A DNA stretch of 64,000 nucleotides from Algoriphagus sp. PAP.12 (GTDB taxonomy: Bacteria > Bacteroidota > Bacteroidia > Cytophagales > Cyclobacteriaceae): the NCBI RefSeq assembly GCF_026652115.1, contig NZ_JAPPSQ010000017.1, positions 37,239 to 101,238 of the forward strand, written 5' to 3'. The notes beneath the pieces are model-generated. The model was not told where the DNA came from. It worked only from the letters and a program-made list of their open reading frames with translations, and made no database searches. Shown one piece after another: positions 45,439 through 54,303 of the stretch (position 1 is its first letter; each line of letters begins with the position of its first letter). The translations under genes and the position numbers were made by a program.

Positions 45439-46464
45439 ATGAAAAACAGAAGAGAATTCCTCATCAAATCAACCCTTGGAGCGGCTGGATTGGCTTTAGC
45501 CCCAGCTTGGTTGAAAGGGGCTCCTGCCATTATCAAGAATTTTAACAAGCCTGATAGCAATTTCAATGGAGTGCAAATCGGATGTATTACCTACTCTTTC
45601 CGTTCATTGCCAGACCAAAGTGCCGAGGCAACATTAAAATATGTAACCGATTCTGGTCTCAGTGCCATCGAATTGATGGGAGACCCTGCTGAATCTTTTG
45701 CAGGTATGCCTACGCCAACGTTTGAACGAGGTCAAATGTGGCAACTGGGGAGAAAAGCCAGAGATGGGCAATTGACAGATGATGAGAAGAAAGAATGGGA
45801 AGAACTTCAAAAGGAATCCGCTGCCTATTCTCAAGCTGTAGCTACTTGGAGAGCCAATGCTGATATGAAACCTTTTGAGCAGATTCGAAAGATGTATAAG
45901 GATGCCGGTGTAAGCATTTATGCCTTCAAACCTTCTGCTTTTGGAAGAAATAATACCGATGCCGAGATCGCCTATGGAATGAAAGCTGCAAAAGCCCTGG
46001 GAGCTAGCCATGTGACTTTGGAGCATCCTGCCAACGATGAGCATACCTTGAAGCTGGGCAAAATGGGTGAGCGATACGGCATGTCTGTGGCCTACCATGG
46101 TCATGAGCAGCAAACCTTTGATTTTTGGGATACCGCATTGGCACAAAGTCCTAAGAATGCCTTGAACCTGGATATGGGCCATTACATCGCTGCTGGCAAT
46201 ACAGATTTGTTTCCACTATTGGAAAAGCAGCATGGACGTATCCTGAGCATGCATACCAAGGATAGACAGACTCCAGCGCATGGAAAAGGAAATGTCGTTT
46301 GGGGTGAAGGTGATACGCCAATCGGAGATGTTTTGAAGACGATACAAAAAAATAAATACAAGTTCCCGGCAACCATTGAGCTGGAATATCAGGTTCCTGA
46401 AAATTCCAATCCAGTGGCTGAAGTTCAGAAATGCGTGGAATTCTGTAGAAAGAGTTTAGCATAA
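45439..46464 (+). CDS. Tat-exported sugar phosphate isomerase/epimerase-like protein
   Basis: A 341-residue xylose-isomerase-like TIM-barrel protein with a twin-arginine signal (KNRREFLIKSTLGAAGLALA). Metal-site residues include those in IELMGDP, VTLEHPAN, NLDMGHYIAAG and SMHTKDRQ. Exported members of this family are common in Bacteroidota and often act on keto-sugars; the substrate here is unknown. Between residues about 80 and 115 there is an extra charged helix pair (DDEKKEWEELQKESAAY). Ends with a strong terminator. Confidence 0.85.
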   Translation: MKNRREFLIKSTLGAAGLALAPAWLKGAPAIIKNFNKPDSNFNGVQIGCITYSFRSLPDQSAEATLKYVTDSGLSAIELMGDPAESFAGMPTPTFERGQMWQLGRKARDGQLTDDEKKEWEELQKESAAYSQAVATWRANADMKPFEQIRKMYKDAGVSIYAFKPSAFGRNNTDAEIAYGMKAAKALGASHVTLEHPANDEHTLKLGKMGERYGMSVAYHGHEQQTFDFWDTALAQSPKNALNLDMGHYIAAGNTDLFPLLEKQHGRILSMHTKDRQTPAHGKGNVVWGEGDTPIGDVLKTIQKNKYKFPATIELEYQVPENSNPVAEVQKCVEFCRKSLA

Positions 46465-46488
46465 ATACCTGATTACTTAACACGACTG

Positions 46489-46519
46489 AGGGCAGCATAT
46501 TTTAAAGCTGCCTTTTTTT
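46489..46519 (+). terminator. Intrinsic terminator after the TIM-barrel gene
   Basis: Stem GGCAGC (46491-46496) and GCTGCC (46507-46512), a 10-nt loop and seven Ts. Confidence 0.85.
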
Positions 46520-46526
46520 ATTTTAC

Positions 46527-47206
46527 TGTCTCATCCTAGAATAAGTTGACAACAAATCGACTTATTATGGAAAATGAATCATTCAAATCTCCAAAGCATA
46601 AAAAACGAAGTCAGAAAGACTATAATCTGGGCTTTAAATTATCGTTGGTTTCCCGAGTTGAAAAAGGCGAGCTGACTTATAAGCAAGCCCAGCAATTGTA
46701 TGGGATACAAGGAAGATCGACAGTTTTGGTTTGGTTGCGAAAACATGGTAGCTTGGATTGGTCCAATCCATCCATCCATTTTATGAATCCAAAAAAGCAA
46801 GAAGAAACCCCCGCTCAAAAGATCAAACGTCTGGAGCGAGAGTTGGAAGACGAGCGATTGAAAAACCTGGTTCTCAATAAGATGATCGACATCTCCGATC
46901 AGCAATACGGAACAGCGATCAGAAAAAAGTTTTCTCCCAAACCGTCTGGCACCTCAAGCAAGAAAAACAAATAAGTATTTCTAGAACTTATAGGGTGTTT
47001 GGGATCAGTCGCCAAGCTTTATATCAGGGAATGCAGAGAGCCATTTACCGAAAAGAGGAATTGTCTAAAATTAAACCTTTGATCTTGGAGAAGCGGATGA
47101 AGATGTCCCGTTTGGGAACCAGGAAACTACATCATCTACTGGGAGATAAATTCAAGGAAATGGGGATCAAACTGGGCCGAGATGCACTTTTCAGCTATTT
47201 AAGAGA
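46527..47206 (+). mobile_element. Decayed IS3-family insertion sequence
   Basis: The left end TGTCTCATCCTAGAATAAG (46527-46545) precedes a full orfA, a canonical frameshift site and the first part of orfB. The sequence breaks off after about 70 orfB codons, and no right inverted repeat (expected GGATGAGACA) is seen. The catalytic DDE domain is lost, so the element cannot move on its own. Confidence 0.8.
46567..46974 (+). CDS. IS3-type transposase OrfA (helix-turn-helix)
   Basis: A 135-residue DNA-binding subunit from the ATG at 46567. The HTH region reads FKLSLVSRVEKGELTYKQAQ and YGIQGRSTVLVWLRKHG, followed by a leucine-zipper-like coiled coil (KIKRLERELEDERLKNLVLN). The slippery heptamer A-AAA-AAG at 46923-46929 is in the correct phase for -1 frameshifting into orfB. 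Apparently intact although its partner is not. Confidence 0.85.
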   Translation: MENESFKSPKHKKRSQKDYNLGFKLSLVSRVEKGELTYKQAQQLYGIQGRSTVLVWLRKHGSLDWSNPSIHFMNPKKQEETPAQKIKRLERELEDERLKNLVLNKMIDISDQQYGTAIRKKFSPKPSGTSSKKNK

Positions 47207-47261
47207 TGTCCCGTCCCAGAATAAGCTAAACAAATCTAAAAACTTGGAGTTGTTCCTTTAA
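46930..47261 (+). pseudogene. Truncated IS3 transposase OrfB
   Basis: In the -1 frame after the slippery site the reading continues VFSQTVWHLKQEKQISIS and then RTYRVFGISRQALYQ, typical of IS3 OrfB N-termini. It goes on through LGTRKLHHLLGDKFKEMGIK and DALFSYLRD, where homology stops at about 47206. The remaining codons to TAA 47261 are unrelated. All catalytic residues are missing. Confidence 0.8.
47207..47225 (+). repeat. Second IS-end-like sequence at the break in orfB
   Basis: TGTCCCGTCCCAGAATAAG resembles the left end at 46527-46545 at 16 of 19 positions and begins exactly where orfB similarity ends. This suggests that a related IS inserted here and was later deleted, leaving its end. 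Confidence 0.5.
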
Positions 47262-47271
47262 ATAATCAGCC

Positions 47272-47448
47272 ATGTTCAATTTATTCAAAAAGAAGTCTGA
47301 GCTCGAAAAATTGGAAGTCCAGTACAAGAAGTTACTCGATGAATCTTATAAGCTTTCTCATATAAATAGGAAGCAAAGCGATCAAAAGAGTGCCGAAGCG
47401 AATGAAATCTTGAACCGAATAGAGAAAATTAAAAAGGGGACTAATTAG
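47272..47448 (+). CDS. Small Lacal_2735-type protein
   Basis: A 58-residue protein (MFNLFKKKSELEKLEVQYKK at the start, then LLDESYKLSHINRKQSDQKS, then AEANEILNRI). This strongly matches the small charged Lacal_2735-family proteins of Bacteroidota. It is a single amphipathic helical hairpin with no known function. Confidence 0.8.
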   Translation: MFNLFKKKSELEKLEVQYKKLLDESYKLSHINRKQSDQKSAEANEILNRIEKIKKGTN

Positions 47449-47466
47449 GTTTATCCAAATTTTAAA

Positions 47467-48039
47467 TCAAAGCTTCATCGCTGTCAAGGTAGCTACCCAA
47501 ACGATCAAACAGGAAATCAAAATTCCTATTGCATTCGCTAGAAAGGCCTTTTTTCTATCCAGGCCAAACAAATAGCCGGCGATAGTGCCTGCATAGACCC
47601 CTGTTCCCGGAACAGGCATGGCTACAAAAAACATCAGGCCCCAGAAGCCATATTTCTCTACATTTTTACCAGCACCTGTTTTCGCTCTTCGTCCAACGAA
47701 AATCGCTGCCTTTTTGTAATAGTACCATCTTAGAAAGTAGCGATTGCACACATCAAAAAAGAAGTTCATGATGGGGAAAACCAGCAGGTTTGCCAAAAAG
47801 CTAAAGATCAAAGCCAGATAAATATCTACACCATTTAACAATGCATATGGAATCCCGACTTTGGCTTCACCAAGCGGAGACATGCTCCAGAGCATAGCTG
47901 TAAGAAGATCTAAAAACATTGATAGGAATTGAACGAGGGCGAAAATAAGCAGTTTTGAAGTGTAAATAACGATCAAGTGGCTCCTAGGTTGTATTCTTTT
48001 TACAAGAAAATAAAGTTGCTGAACTGATCTCATTTTCAT
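47467..48039 (-). CDS. Small multidrug export (COG2426)-like membrane protein
   Basis: A 190-residue inner-membrane protein with about four or five TM helices. SPLGEAKVGIPYALLNG near residues 54-70 fits the family's re-entrant helix, and VAMPVPGTGVYAGTIAGYLF fits the second half. The family is annotated as small multidrug export proteins but no transport has been shown for most members. Divergent from map. Confidence 0.75.
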   Translation of the reverse strand: MKMRSVQQLYFLVKRIQPRSHLIVIYTSKLLIFALVQFLSMFLDLLTAMLWSMSPLGEAKVGIPYALLNGVDIYLALIFSFLANLLVFPIMNFFFDVCNRYFLRWYYYKKAAIFVGRRAKTGAGKNVEKYGFWGLMFFVAMPVPGTGVYAGTIAGYLFGLDRKKAFLANAIGILISCLIVWVATLTAMKL

Positions 48040-48234
48040 TTCGAATCACACTTTCAACTCTAAATACTGTAAACCAGTAACTTACATTTTTTTACATTAT
48101 TAATATTTTATATTAGCTGTAAAACAAGGTTCTTTTAATCATAATAATTTCTTTCAGAATTAATAAACGAAGCTTCCACAAACTAAAACTCCGACCTTTT
48201 GGTTAAATAAAATCAATATCCTAATCCACTACCT

Positions 48235-48999
48235 ATGTCCATTACCAATGATCTTGAATTAGAAGGAATGAAAAAAGCCAGTGAGGCCGTTGCTTGTACC
48301 TTAAAAGAAATGACAGCTTTTGCCAAGACAGGCATATCAACTAAAGAATTGGATGAGTTTGGAGCAAAAATATTAGCTGATTTTGGAGCCAAGTCCGCTC
48401 CTTTCTTGACATATGGATTTCCTGGATATACTTGTATCAGTGTGAATCAGGAATTTTGCCATGGAATCCCATCCCACCAAAGAATTCTTCAAGAAGGTGA
48501 TTTGGTCAATATTGATGTTTCCGCTGAGTTGGATGGATTCTGGTCTGATAATGGGAATTCTTTTGTCTTGGGAGAAGATATCCATGGATATCAAAAGCTA
48601 GTAAATGCTTCCAAAGAAATCCTTCAGAAAGCCATATCAAATATTAAGGGCGGAGTCAAAATCTCAGACATTGGTCATTTGATGGAAACAGAGGCCAAAA
48701 AACGAGGCTATAAGGTCATTAGGAATTTGACAGGACATGGTGTGGGTAGAAGCCTTCATGAGGAGCCTTCAGAAATCGCCAATTTCAGGGACAAATTCAA
48801 TCGAACCAGATTTAAAAAGAACTCAGTTGTAGCAATTGAGACTTTTATTTCCACCGACTCAACCTATGCAGATACTCTTGCTGATGGTTGGACAATGGTA
48901 GGAAACAAAGGAGGATTTATGGCCCAACACGAACATACAATTGTTGTTAGAGAAAATTCCCCATTGATTTTAACAGCAATGAATGAGCTCTGGAATTAA
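48235..48999 (+). CDS. map: Methionine aminopeptidase, type I
   Basis: Removes N-terminal Met from new proteins. The 254-residue enzyme has the five metal ligands in their usual contexts: NIDVSAELDGFWSDNGNSF (two Asp), GHGVGRSLHEEP (His), AIETFIS (Glu) and HEHTIVV (Glu/His region). It lies away from the ribosomal operon, where Bacteroidota usually keep map next to infA/secY, so this may be a second copy. Confidence 0.9.
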   Translation: MSITNDLELEGMKKASEAVACTLKEMTAFAKTGISTKELDEFGAKILADFGAKSAPFLTYGFPGYTCISVNQEFCHGIPSHQRILQEGDLVNIDVSAELDGFWSDNGNSFVLGEDIHGYQKLVNASKEILQKAISNIKGGVKISDIGHLMETEAKKRGYKVIRNLTGHGVGRSLHEEPSEIANFRDKFNRTRFKKNSVVAIETFISTDSTYADTLADGWTMVGNKGGFMAQHEHTIVVRENSPLILTAMNELWN

Positions 49000-49040
49000 A
49001 AAATTCCTTTCATTAAAAAGAGAAAGAATAGATTTTGAAG

Positions 49041-49080
49041 CAAAAAAAAAGACCGGAACACTCCCGGTCTCTTTTCAATC
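49041..49080 (-). terminator. Bidirectional terminator between map and the YtxH-like gene
   Basis: Stem AGACCGG (49050-49056) and CCGGTCT (49064-49070) with a nine-A run before it, giving a strong U-tract on the minus strand and CTTTTC on the plus strand. Confidence 0.8.
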
Positions 49081-49095
49081 TATTCGAACCTATTC

Positions 49096-49395
49096 TTAAT
49101 TCTCATTCAATACTGTTTTACTCAACTCCTTACCTTTTTCAGTGGCCTGAGCTGTCAATTCCTTCCCTCTCTCAGCTGCCTGAGCAGTCAATTCCTTACT
49201 TCTTTCAGCGGCTTGAGCACTAATCTCTTTGACCAGCTTACCGATTTCATTTCCGGTCTTTTTCATGCTCCCGATCATTTTGTCGAGATTCTTTTGGTTG
49301 ATTTTATCGCGGTTTTGGTACACTAGGCTTCCTGCAGCAACACCTGCAACCAATCCTCCCAACCAATACATCCAAGATTTATTATTCGTTTTCAT
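49096..49395 (-). CDS. YtxH-like small membrane protein with 11-residue repeats
   Basis: A 99-residue protein with a glycine-rich membrane segment (YWLGGLVAGVAAGSLVY) typical of YtxH-like proteins, then a helical tail. The tail has three near-identical 11-residue repeats (SAQAAERSKEL, TAQAAERGKEL, TAQATEKGKEL), an amphipathic pattern like apolipoproteins or LEA proteins. Probably stress-related; role unproven. The repeat is also visible as a 33-bp period in the DNA. Confidence 0.72.
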   Translation of the reverse strand: MKTNNKSWMYWLGGLVAGVAAGSLVYQNRDKINQKNLDKMIGSMKKTGNEIGKLVKEISAQAAERSKELTAQAAERGKELTAQATEKGKELSKTVLNEN

Positions 49396-49600
49396 AGCTG
49401 TAGTTTTTAGTGGTTATACTTTTTATTAAAATTCTATACTACTTAAACGAAAAATCCCGCCAGAGATCCACCTTTTTAGCTTTTATTTACCAATATACTG
49501 ATTACTAACAACTTAAGGAGATGTTGGTTTTTTGGTGGATTGGAGAAATTTTTGTTTTTATTCTTTGCATTTGCACAGGATGTAGAATGGATTCCACAAA

Positions 49601-49637
49601 AAATAAAAAAAGCACAGATTCTAAAACCTGTGCTTTT
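49601..49637 (-). terminator. Terminator after the GlsB-like gene
   Basis: Stem AAAAGCACAG (49608-49617) and CTGTGCTTTT (49628-49637), perfect over 10 bp; on the minus strand the right side reads into a T-rich tract. Confidence 0.8.
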
Positions 49638-49658
49638 CGATTTTGAGGGCGATTCAAA

Positions 49659-49913
49659 CTATTTTTTCGAAACTTTATCATAAATCCAAAGAACTACCAA
49701 GGCACCGACAACTGCGGTGATGATACTTGAGAAGCTAAATCCTCCTGTCGTCCCAATTCCCAGAAAACTTCCTAACCAACCACCCACAAAGGCGCCGATG
49801 ACTCCCAGAATAGTAGTCATCAAACAACCACCTCCCTGATCTCCTGGCTTGATCCATTTAGCCAATGCGCCGGCAACTAATCCTAAAGCGATCCAAACAA
49901 TGAAATTCCACAT
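49659..49913 (-). CDS. GlsB/YeaQ/YmgE-type stress membrane protein
   Basis: An 84-residue integral membrane protein with three TM helices and Gly-rich motifs (VWIALGLVAGALAKWIKPG, then GVIGAFVGGWLGSFLG). This transglycosylase-associated family is of unknown mechanism and stress-induced in several bacteria. Single gene with its own terminator. Confidence 0.88.
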   Translation of the reverse strand: MWNFIVWIALGLVAGALAKWIKPGDQGGGCLMTTILGVIGAFVGGWLGSFLGIGTTGGFSFSSIITAVVGALVVLWIYDKVSKK

Positions 49914-49996
49914 GGTATTAACTTTTAAATGTTACTCTATAAAGCTAATGATTTAATTTCAAAATTTATTCGTTTTCAGATCAATTCATTTACCCT

Positions 49997-51145
49997 TTAA
50001 AATAACTCATTGAGTCTTTCCAATCTTTTCAAAGCTTCTTCCAATTCCTGATCTTCTTTGGCAAAGCAAAAGCGTATGATTTTGTCATCTTGATGATCAT
50101 GGTAGAATGCAGAGACAGGAATACAAGCCACCTTTAATTCCTTGGTCATTCTTTCGGCGAGTTCTTTATCTCTTATTTTACTCAAATGTCCATACCGTGC
50201 AGTTTGAAAGAAACTTCCTTGAGCGGGTTGCAGAATCAAATCCGTCTTTCTCAGACCTTGTAGGAACAAGTCTCTCTTTTTCTCATAAAATGTGGGAATT
50301 GATTCATATCGCTCTGGTTTTTCCAAATAGTCACACAAAGCAAATTGAAGGGGCGTGACGGTACTGAAAGTGACAAACTGATGAACTTTTCGAAATTCTT
50401 TAGTCAATTCTGGTGGAGCAATGCAATAGCCGATTTTCCAACCGGTCACATGGAAGGTTTTCCCAAATGAACCACATACGAAGGTCTTTTTCCTTAATTC
50501 TGGATGTCCAACCAAAGATAAGTGAGGCCTCTGATCAAAGGTGATATGCTCATAGACCTCATCACTAACCACATAAATATTTCGATCTCTTACCAAATCC
50601 GCTAGCTGCTTCATGTCCTCTTTTGTCCAGACATATCCACTGGGATTGTGCGGAGTATTAATAACAATGAGTTTGGTTTTATAGGTAATGGCATGCTTGA
50701 CTCTTTCCCAATCCACAGAAAAGTCCTTGGAATCCAATGGAACATGAATGGTAATTCCTCCTGCCAATTGAATTGCCGGTTCATAGGAATCATAGGCTGG
50801 TTCTAATATCACCACTTCGTCACCTGGGTGAACCACTGCTGTAATTGCTGAAAAAATAGCTTCCGTCGCCCCAGAAACGATGGTCACTTCTTCATCTGGA
50901 TTTATTTCTACCCCATAGCACCTGAGGGTCTTTTCAGTCATTCTTTGTCGAAACTGAGGAATACCAGACATCGGTGCATATTGATTATAACCACCTTTGG
51001 TGTAATGGGCCACCAAATCCAATAAAACAGGATCGGCTCCAAAACCAGGAAAGCCTTGTGAAAGATTGATGGCACCTTCCTCATGGGCCATTTTGGACAT
51101 GACCGTAAAGATGGTGGTTCCTACTTGAGGTAATTTTGATCTCAT
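49997..51145 (-). CDS. PLP aminotransferase, methionine aminotransferase (YbdL)-like
   Basis: A 382-residue fold-type I transaminase with INLSQGFPGFGADP, YAPMSGIPQFRQ, VVILEPAYDSYEP, NTPHNPSGYVW, VSDEVYEHI and the PLP Lys in CGSFGKTFHVTGWKIGY. These features fit the YbdL / kynurenine-glutamine transaminase K group, which acts on Met and aromatic amino acids and closes the Met salvage pathway. Monocistronic. Confidence 0.88.
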   Translation of the reverse strand: MRSKLPQVGTTIFTVMSKMAHEEGAINLSQGFPGFGADPVLLDLVAHYTKGGYNQYAPMSGIPQFRQRMTEKTLRCYGVEINPDEEVTIVSGATEAIFSAITAVVHPGDEVVILEPAYDSYEPAIQLAGGITIHVPLDSKDFSVDWERVKHAITYKTKLIVINTPHNPSGYVWTKEDMKQLADLVRDRNIYVVSDEVYEHITFDQRPHLSLVGHPELRKKTFVCGSFGKTFHVTGWKIGYCIAPPELTKEFRKVHQFVTFSTVTPLQFALCDYLEKPERYESIPTFYEKKRDLFLQGLRKTDLILQPAQGSFFQTARYGHLSKIRDKELAERMTKELKVACIPVSAFYHDHQDDKIIRFCFAKEDQELEEALKRLERLNELF

Positions 51146-51299
51146 AGGTTTAAAAATACTGTAAACTTCAAGTAATCGATTTATTTCAAAAAAAGCGACA
51201 ATTCCTGTGCTTTGTTGGAAACAAAGCCTTTGAAGAATTCTAAAGAATGAAAGTTTCTATAACTTCCACATTCTGTTTCTAAAGAAATTCCCTAATCCT

Positions 51300-51809
51300 A
51301 TGGTTCAATTCGAAGAAAAGCTCCAAAAGTTTGATTTCAATCACTGGCAAGTTCATATCCCAGTAGCAGATGAATTTTCCACCCAATTGATGGACAAAAA
51401 TCATCGAAGGGTTTTGGTTTGGATCAATGATAGTGAAGCCTACCACATGGCCTTGATGAAAGCAAAAGCCTATTGGTATATCTTAGTCAATCAGGATATC
51501 AGAAAAAAACTTCGAATTGACGTGGGAGATCAAGTGACTGTCAAATTGGAGCGGGATCATAGTGAGTATGGTCATGAATTACCCGAGGAGTTTCAGGTGT
51601 TGATGGATCAGGATGAAGAAGGAGCTGCCTCTTTCAAAGCTTTGACACCGGGTCATCAGAGAGGATTGGTTTATATCATCACCAAAGTAAAAAGCGCAGA
51701 AAGCAGGATGAAAAAGGCCTTGGCAATCATGCATCACCTAAAACTAGCCAAAGGTGTTCTGGACTACAAACAACTCAATGAACTGATCAAGTATTATAAT
51801 AATCTCTGA
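51300..51809 (+). CDS. DUF1905 / YdeI-like protein
   Basis: A 169-residue protein. The N-terminal beta-barrel-like DUF1905 domain (about 1-98; WQVHIPVADEF, IRKKLRIDVGDQVTVKLERD) is joined to a C-terminal helical YdeI/OmpD-associated region (FKALTPGHQRGLVYIITKVK, SRMKKALAIM). The family is linked to bacteriocin or antibiotic tolerance by name only. The next gene starts 2 bp after it. Confidence 0.82.
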   Translation: MVQFEEKLQKFDFNHWQVHIPVADEFSTQLMDKNHRRVLVWINDSEAYHMALMKAKAYWYILVNQDIRKKLRIDVGDQVTVKLERDHSEYGHELPEEFQVLMDQDEEGAASFKALTPGHQRGLVYIITKVKSAESRMKKALAIMHHLKLAKGVLDYKQLNELIKYYNNL

Positions 51810-51811
51810 GC

Positions 51812-52354
51812 ATGGAATTCAAAAACTCAATCTTCATCGCCACCAGCTTGGATGGATATATCGCTGATAAAAATGGTGGAATAGACTGGCTCCTTTCGGT
51901 CCCCAATCCCGACCATGATGATATGGGATATAATTCGTTTATGGAAAATATTGATGCCTTGGTAATGGGAAGAGTGACCTATGAAACAGTTTTGGGATTT
52001 CAAGGAGAATGGCCTTATCCAAGGCCAGTGTTTGTCCTGAGCAATACCCTTAATTCAATTCCAGATCACTTAAATGAAAAAGTCTTTTTGATTCAGGGAA
52101 AACCAAAAGAAATCTTGGAGACCATTCATTCTAAAGGCTTTAGTCGGCTATATATCGATGGAGGAAAAACAATTCAATCATTCCTGAAAGAAGGATTAAT
52201 CAATGAATTGATAATCACTACCATACCTATTCTACTTGGAGGAGGATTCTCTTTATTTGGTGAGCTAAATTCATTGATCAATTTTGAATTGAAATCCTCA
52301 AAAGTGTATTTAGGAAACTATGTTCAGAATCACTTTATCAGATTGAAAAAATAA
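51812..52354 (+). CDS. Dihydrofolate-reductase-like (RibD C-terminal) protein
   Basis: A 180-residue protein with the DHFR-like fold: FIATSLDGYIADKNGGIDW, ALVMGRVTYETVLGF, VFVLSNTL, LYIDGGKTIQSFL and ELIITTIPILLGGG. These fit the YyaP/YwjB-type reductases rather than true FolA. The substrate is unknown. The gene is intact; its last 91 codons lie in the duplicated segment beside the IS and recur as a fragment at 54304-54581. Confidence 0.87.
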   Translation: MEFKNSIFIATSLDGYIADKNGGIDWLLSVPNPDHDDMGYNSFMENIDALVMGRVTYETVLGFQGEWPYPRPVFVLSNTLNSIPDHLNEKVFLIQGKPKEILETIHSKGFSRLYIDGGKTIQSFLKEGLINELIITTIPILLGGGFSLFGELNSLINFELKSSKVYLGNYVQNHFIRLKK

Positions 52355-52365
52355 AGAGATAGGAA

Positions 52366-52392
52366 CAAAAAAGCCCCGAATAAATCGGGGCT
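52366..52392 (-). terminator. Terminator of the THX gene, left copy
   Basis: Perfect stem AGCCCCGA (52372-52379) and TCGGGGCT (52385-52392), loop ATAAA; the preceding A-run gives the U-tract on the minus strand. Confidence 0.85.
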
Positions 52393-52413
52393 AGAATCTT
52401 CAGCAACTAGTCT

Positions 52414-52533
52414 TTAATCAGACCCGTTTTTCTCACGTTGTGTCCTTCGGTTCGCTTCTTTTTTGGGTCTACTCGCCCCGAAAGTTCCTCTGCTGATTTT
52501 TCCTCTTTTGGATTTCAAATCTCCTTTTCCCAT
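52414..52533 (-). CDS. 30S ribosomal protein THX, left copy
   Basis: A 39-residue basic protein beginning MGKGDLKSKRGKISRGTFG and then ASRPKK, matching the bacterial THX family that binds the head of the 30S subunit in Thermus and is widespread in Bacteroidota. The last 14 residues are also highly charged. Present twice because of the duplication; its terminator is duplicated too. Confidence 0.8.
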   Translation of the reverse strand: MGKGDLKSKRGKISRGTFGASRPKKEANRRTQREKNGSD

Positions 52534-52648
52534 AATTTTTCAGGTTTAAGTTTAAAGATCCTTTAAGATAAAAAACACATCAGTACATGTCAAATTGACC
52601 CCTTTTCTCCTCTTTTTTATTCAAAATTTCATAGGAGCTCAAAATTCT

Positions 52649-54303
52649 CCTGACTTCGACAGTCGTCAGTCCCATTTTTTTGTAAGCGACTGATATTTAA
52701 TTGTTTATTTTTTTCAGTTTGTTAATTTGGGTGTCCTGGAGGTGTTTTTGAGTATTTTTAGTCATGTTTGTTCGTAGAAAGCCTAATAAAAGTGGTAAGA
52801 TCAGCGTCCAGGTAATCGAGAAGATTAAGGGCAAGTATAAGGTTGCCAAAACACTTGGGAGCAGTTCAGTTGAATCAGAAGTTGAACAACTGGTTAGCTT
52901 GGCAGAAGACTGGATCAAAAACTTTAAAGGTACTCTGGATATCCCTTTCAATGATGAGGAGCGAATTGCCGATTCTGTTTTGGAAAGTGTTGACAACATT
53001 ACTGTGTCAGGCACAGAGCTGCTTTTGGACAGGATTTTTAACGCTATCGGATTCGGGGTAATTAAAGATGATATTTTTAAATGGCTTGTCTATTCCAGGC
53101 TATGTTTTCCTGCCAGTAAGCTGAAAACCTGTGATTATCTGCTCACCTATCACGGTCTTGAATTCCAGGTCCATGACCTGTACAGGTACATGGACAAGCT
53201 TTACAACAATTACAAGGAGATCATCCAGTTGATCAGTTTTGAGCACACCAAGAAAATACTTGGAGGAACAATCAACATCGTATTTTACGACGTCACTACC
53301 CTGTATTTTGAGGTGGATCAGGAAGATGAGCTGAGAAAGACAGGCTTTTCCAAGGAAGGCAAGCATCAAAATCCCCAGATCGTTTTGGGTCTTCTGGTGG
53401 GTCTGGAAGGATATCCTCTTGCATACGAGATTTTTGAGGGCAATAAGTTTGAGGGCCACACCATGATTCCTGTCATTGAAACTTTCAGAAAGAAGTACAG
53501 TTTACCGGCCCCGATAGTGGTTGCTGATTCAGGCTTACTTTCAAAAAGCAATATCAAAGAATTACTCGACAATGGATATGAGTTTATTCTGGGAGCAAGG
53601 CTAAAAGCTTCCGCTAATAAAAACAAAGAACAGGTATTGACCCTTAACCTTGAAAACGGCGAGAGCAGATTACTGGACTGGGAGGATGGGCTAAGGATGG
53701 TTGTCAGTTATTCGGAAAAGAGAGCCAAAAAGGATAGGATCAACCGGGAAAAAGGTATCAAAAAGCTCGATAAACAACTAAAAACCGGAAAGTTAAACAA
53801 AACCCATATCAACAACAGGGGTTATAACAAGTACCTTAAAATGGAAGGGGAGATAAAGATCGCCCTAGATATGGAAAAGTTTGAACTGGATGCGAAATGG
53901 GATGGGCTCAAAGGTTATATTACCAACACCAACCTTGAAAAAGACCAGGTTATTGAGAACTACAACAACCTATGGAAAATCGAAAAGACTTTCAGGATAA
54001 CCAAAAATGAAATCAAAGTCAGGCCGGTTTTCCATAATAAACAACGTAGAATCGAAGCCCATATCAGCATCGCGTTCACGGCCTACAAAGTTTACAAAGA
54101 GCTGGAAAGACAATTGATAGAGAAGGGATCTAAATTATCTCCACAGAAGGCAATAGAGATTGCAAAAGGAATTTATACAGTTGAAATACGACTCAAATCT
54201 TCAGGAAAAAAGCTCAGAAAAACCTTGCTTTTGAACGAAAGTCAGCAAAAACTGGCAAAATTGTTCGATTTTTGATTTTGGGTGTCCCCGTGTCGAAGTC
54301 AGG
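52649..54303 (+). mobile_element. IS1634-type insertion sequence (1655 bp)
   Basis: Bounded by perfect 13-bp inverted repeats CCTGACTTCGACA (52649-52661) and TGTCGAAGTCAGG (54291-54303). It encodes one full-length IS4-superfamily transposase and is flanked by 572-bp direct repeats in place of the usual few-bp target duplication. One base at each outer border is ambiguous. Confidence 0.9.
52764..54275 (+). CDS. IS1634-family DDE transposase
   Basis: A 503-residue transposase of the IS1634 branch of the IS4 superfamily. The RNase-H-like catalytic residues are likely the Asp in VFYDVTTLYFE, the Asp in PIVVADSGLLS and the Glu in NNLWKIEKTFRITK (the YREK-like region). No stop or frameshift interrupts it, so the element may be active. 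An N-terminal region (FVRRKPNKSGKISVQV) starts the family pattern. Near-identical flanking repeats suggest a recent insertion. Confidence 0.93.
   Translation: MFVRRKPNKSGKISVQVIEKIKGKYKVAKTLGSSSVESEVEQLVSLAEDWIKNFKGTLDIPFNDEERIADSVLESVDNITVSGTELLLDRIFNAIGFGVIKDDIFKWLVYSRLCFPASKLKTCDYLLTYHGLEFQVHDLYRYMDKLYNNYKEIIQLISFEHTKKILGGTINIVFYDVTTLYFEVDQEDELRKTGFSKEGKHQNPQIVLGLLVGLEGYPLAYEIFEGNKFEGHTMIPVIETFRKKYSLPAPIVVADSGLLSKSNIKELLDNGYEFILGARLKASANKNKEQVLTLNLENGESRLLDWEDGLRMVVSYSEKRAKKDRINREKGIKKLDKQLKTGKLNKTHINNRGYNKYLKMEGEIKIALDMEKFELDAKWDGLKGYITNTNLEKDQVIENYNNLWKIEKTFRITKNEIKVRPVFHNKQRRIEAHISIAFTAYKVYKELERQLIEKGSKLSPQKAIEIAKGIYTVEIRLKSSGKKLRKTLLLNESQQKLAKLFDF

Larger units (their letters stand above)
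52077..52648. repeat. Left copy of the 572-bp direct repeat flanking the IS
   Basis: Same sequence as 54304-54875 at a constant offset of 2227 bp; I found no mismatch when reading both copies. It runs from inside the DHFR-like gene through the THX gene to AAATTCT, exactly up to the IS left end. Confidence 0.93.
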
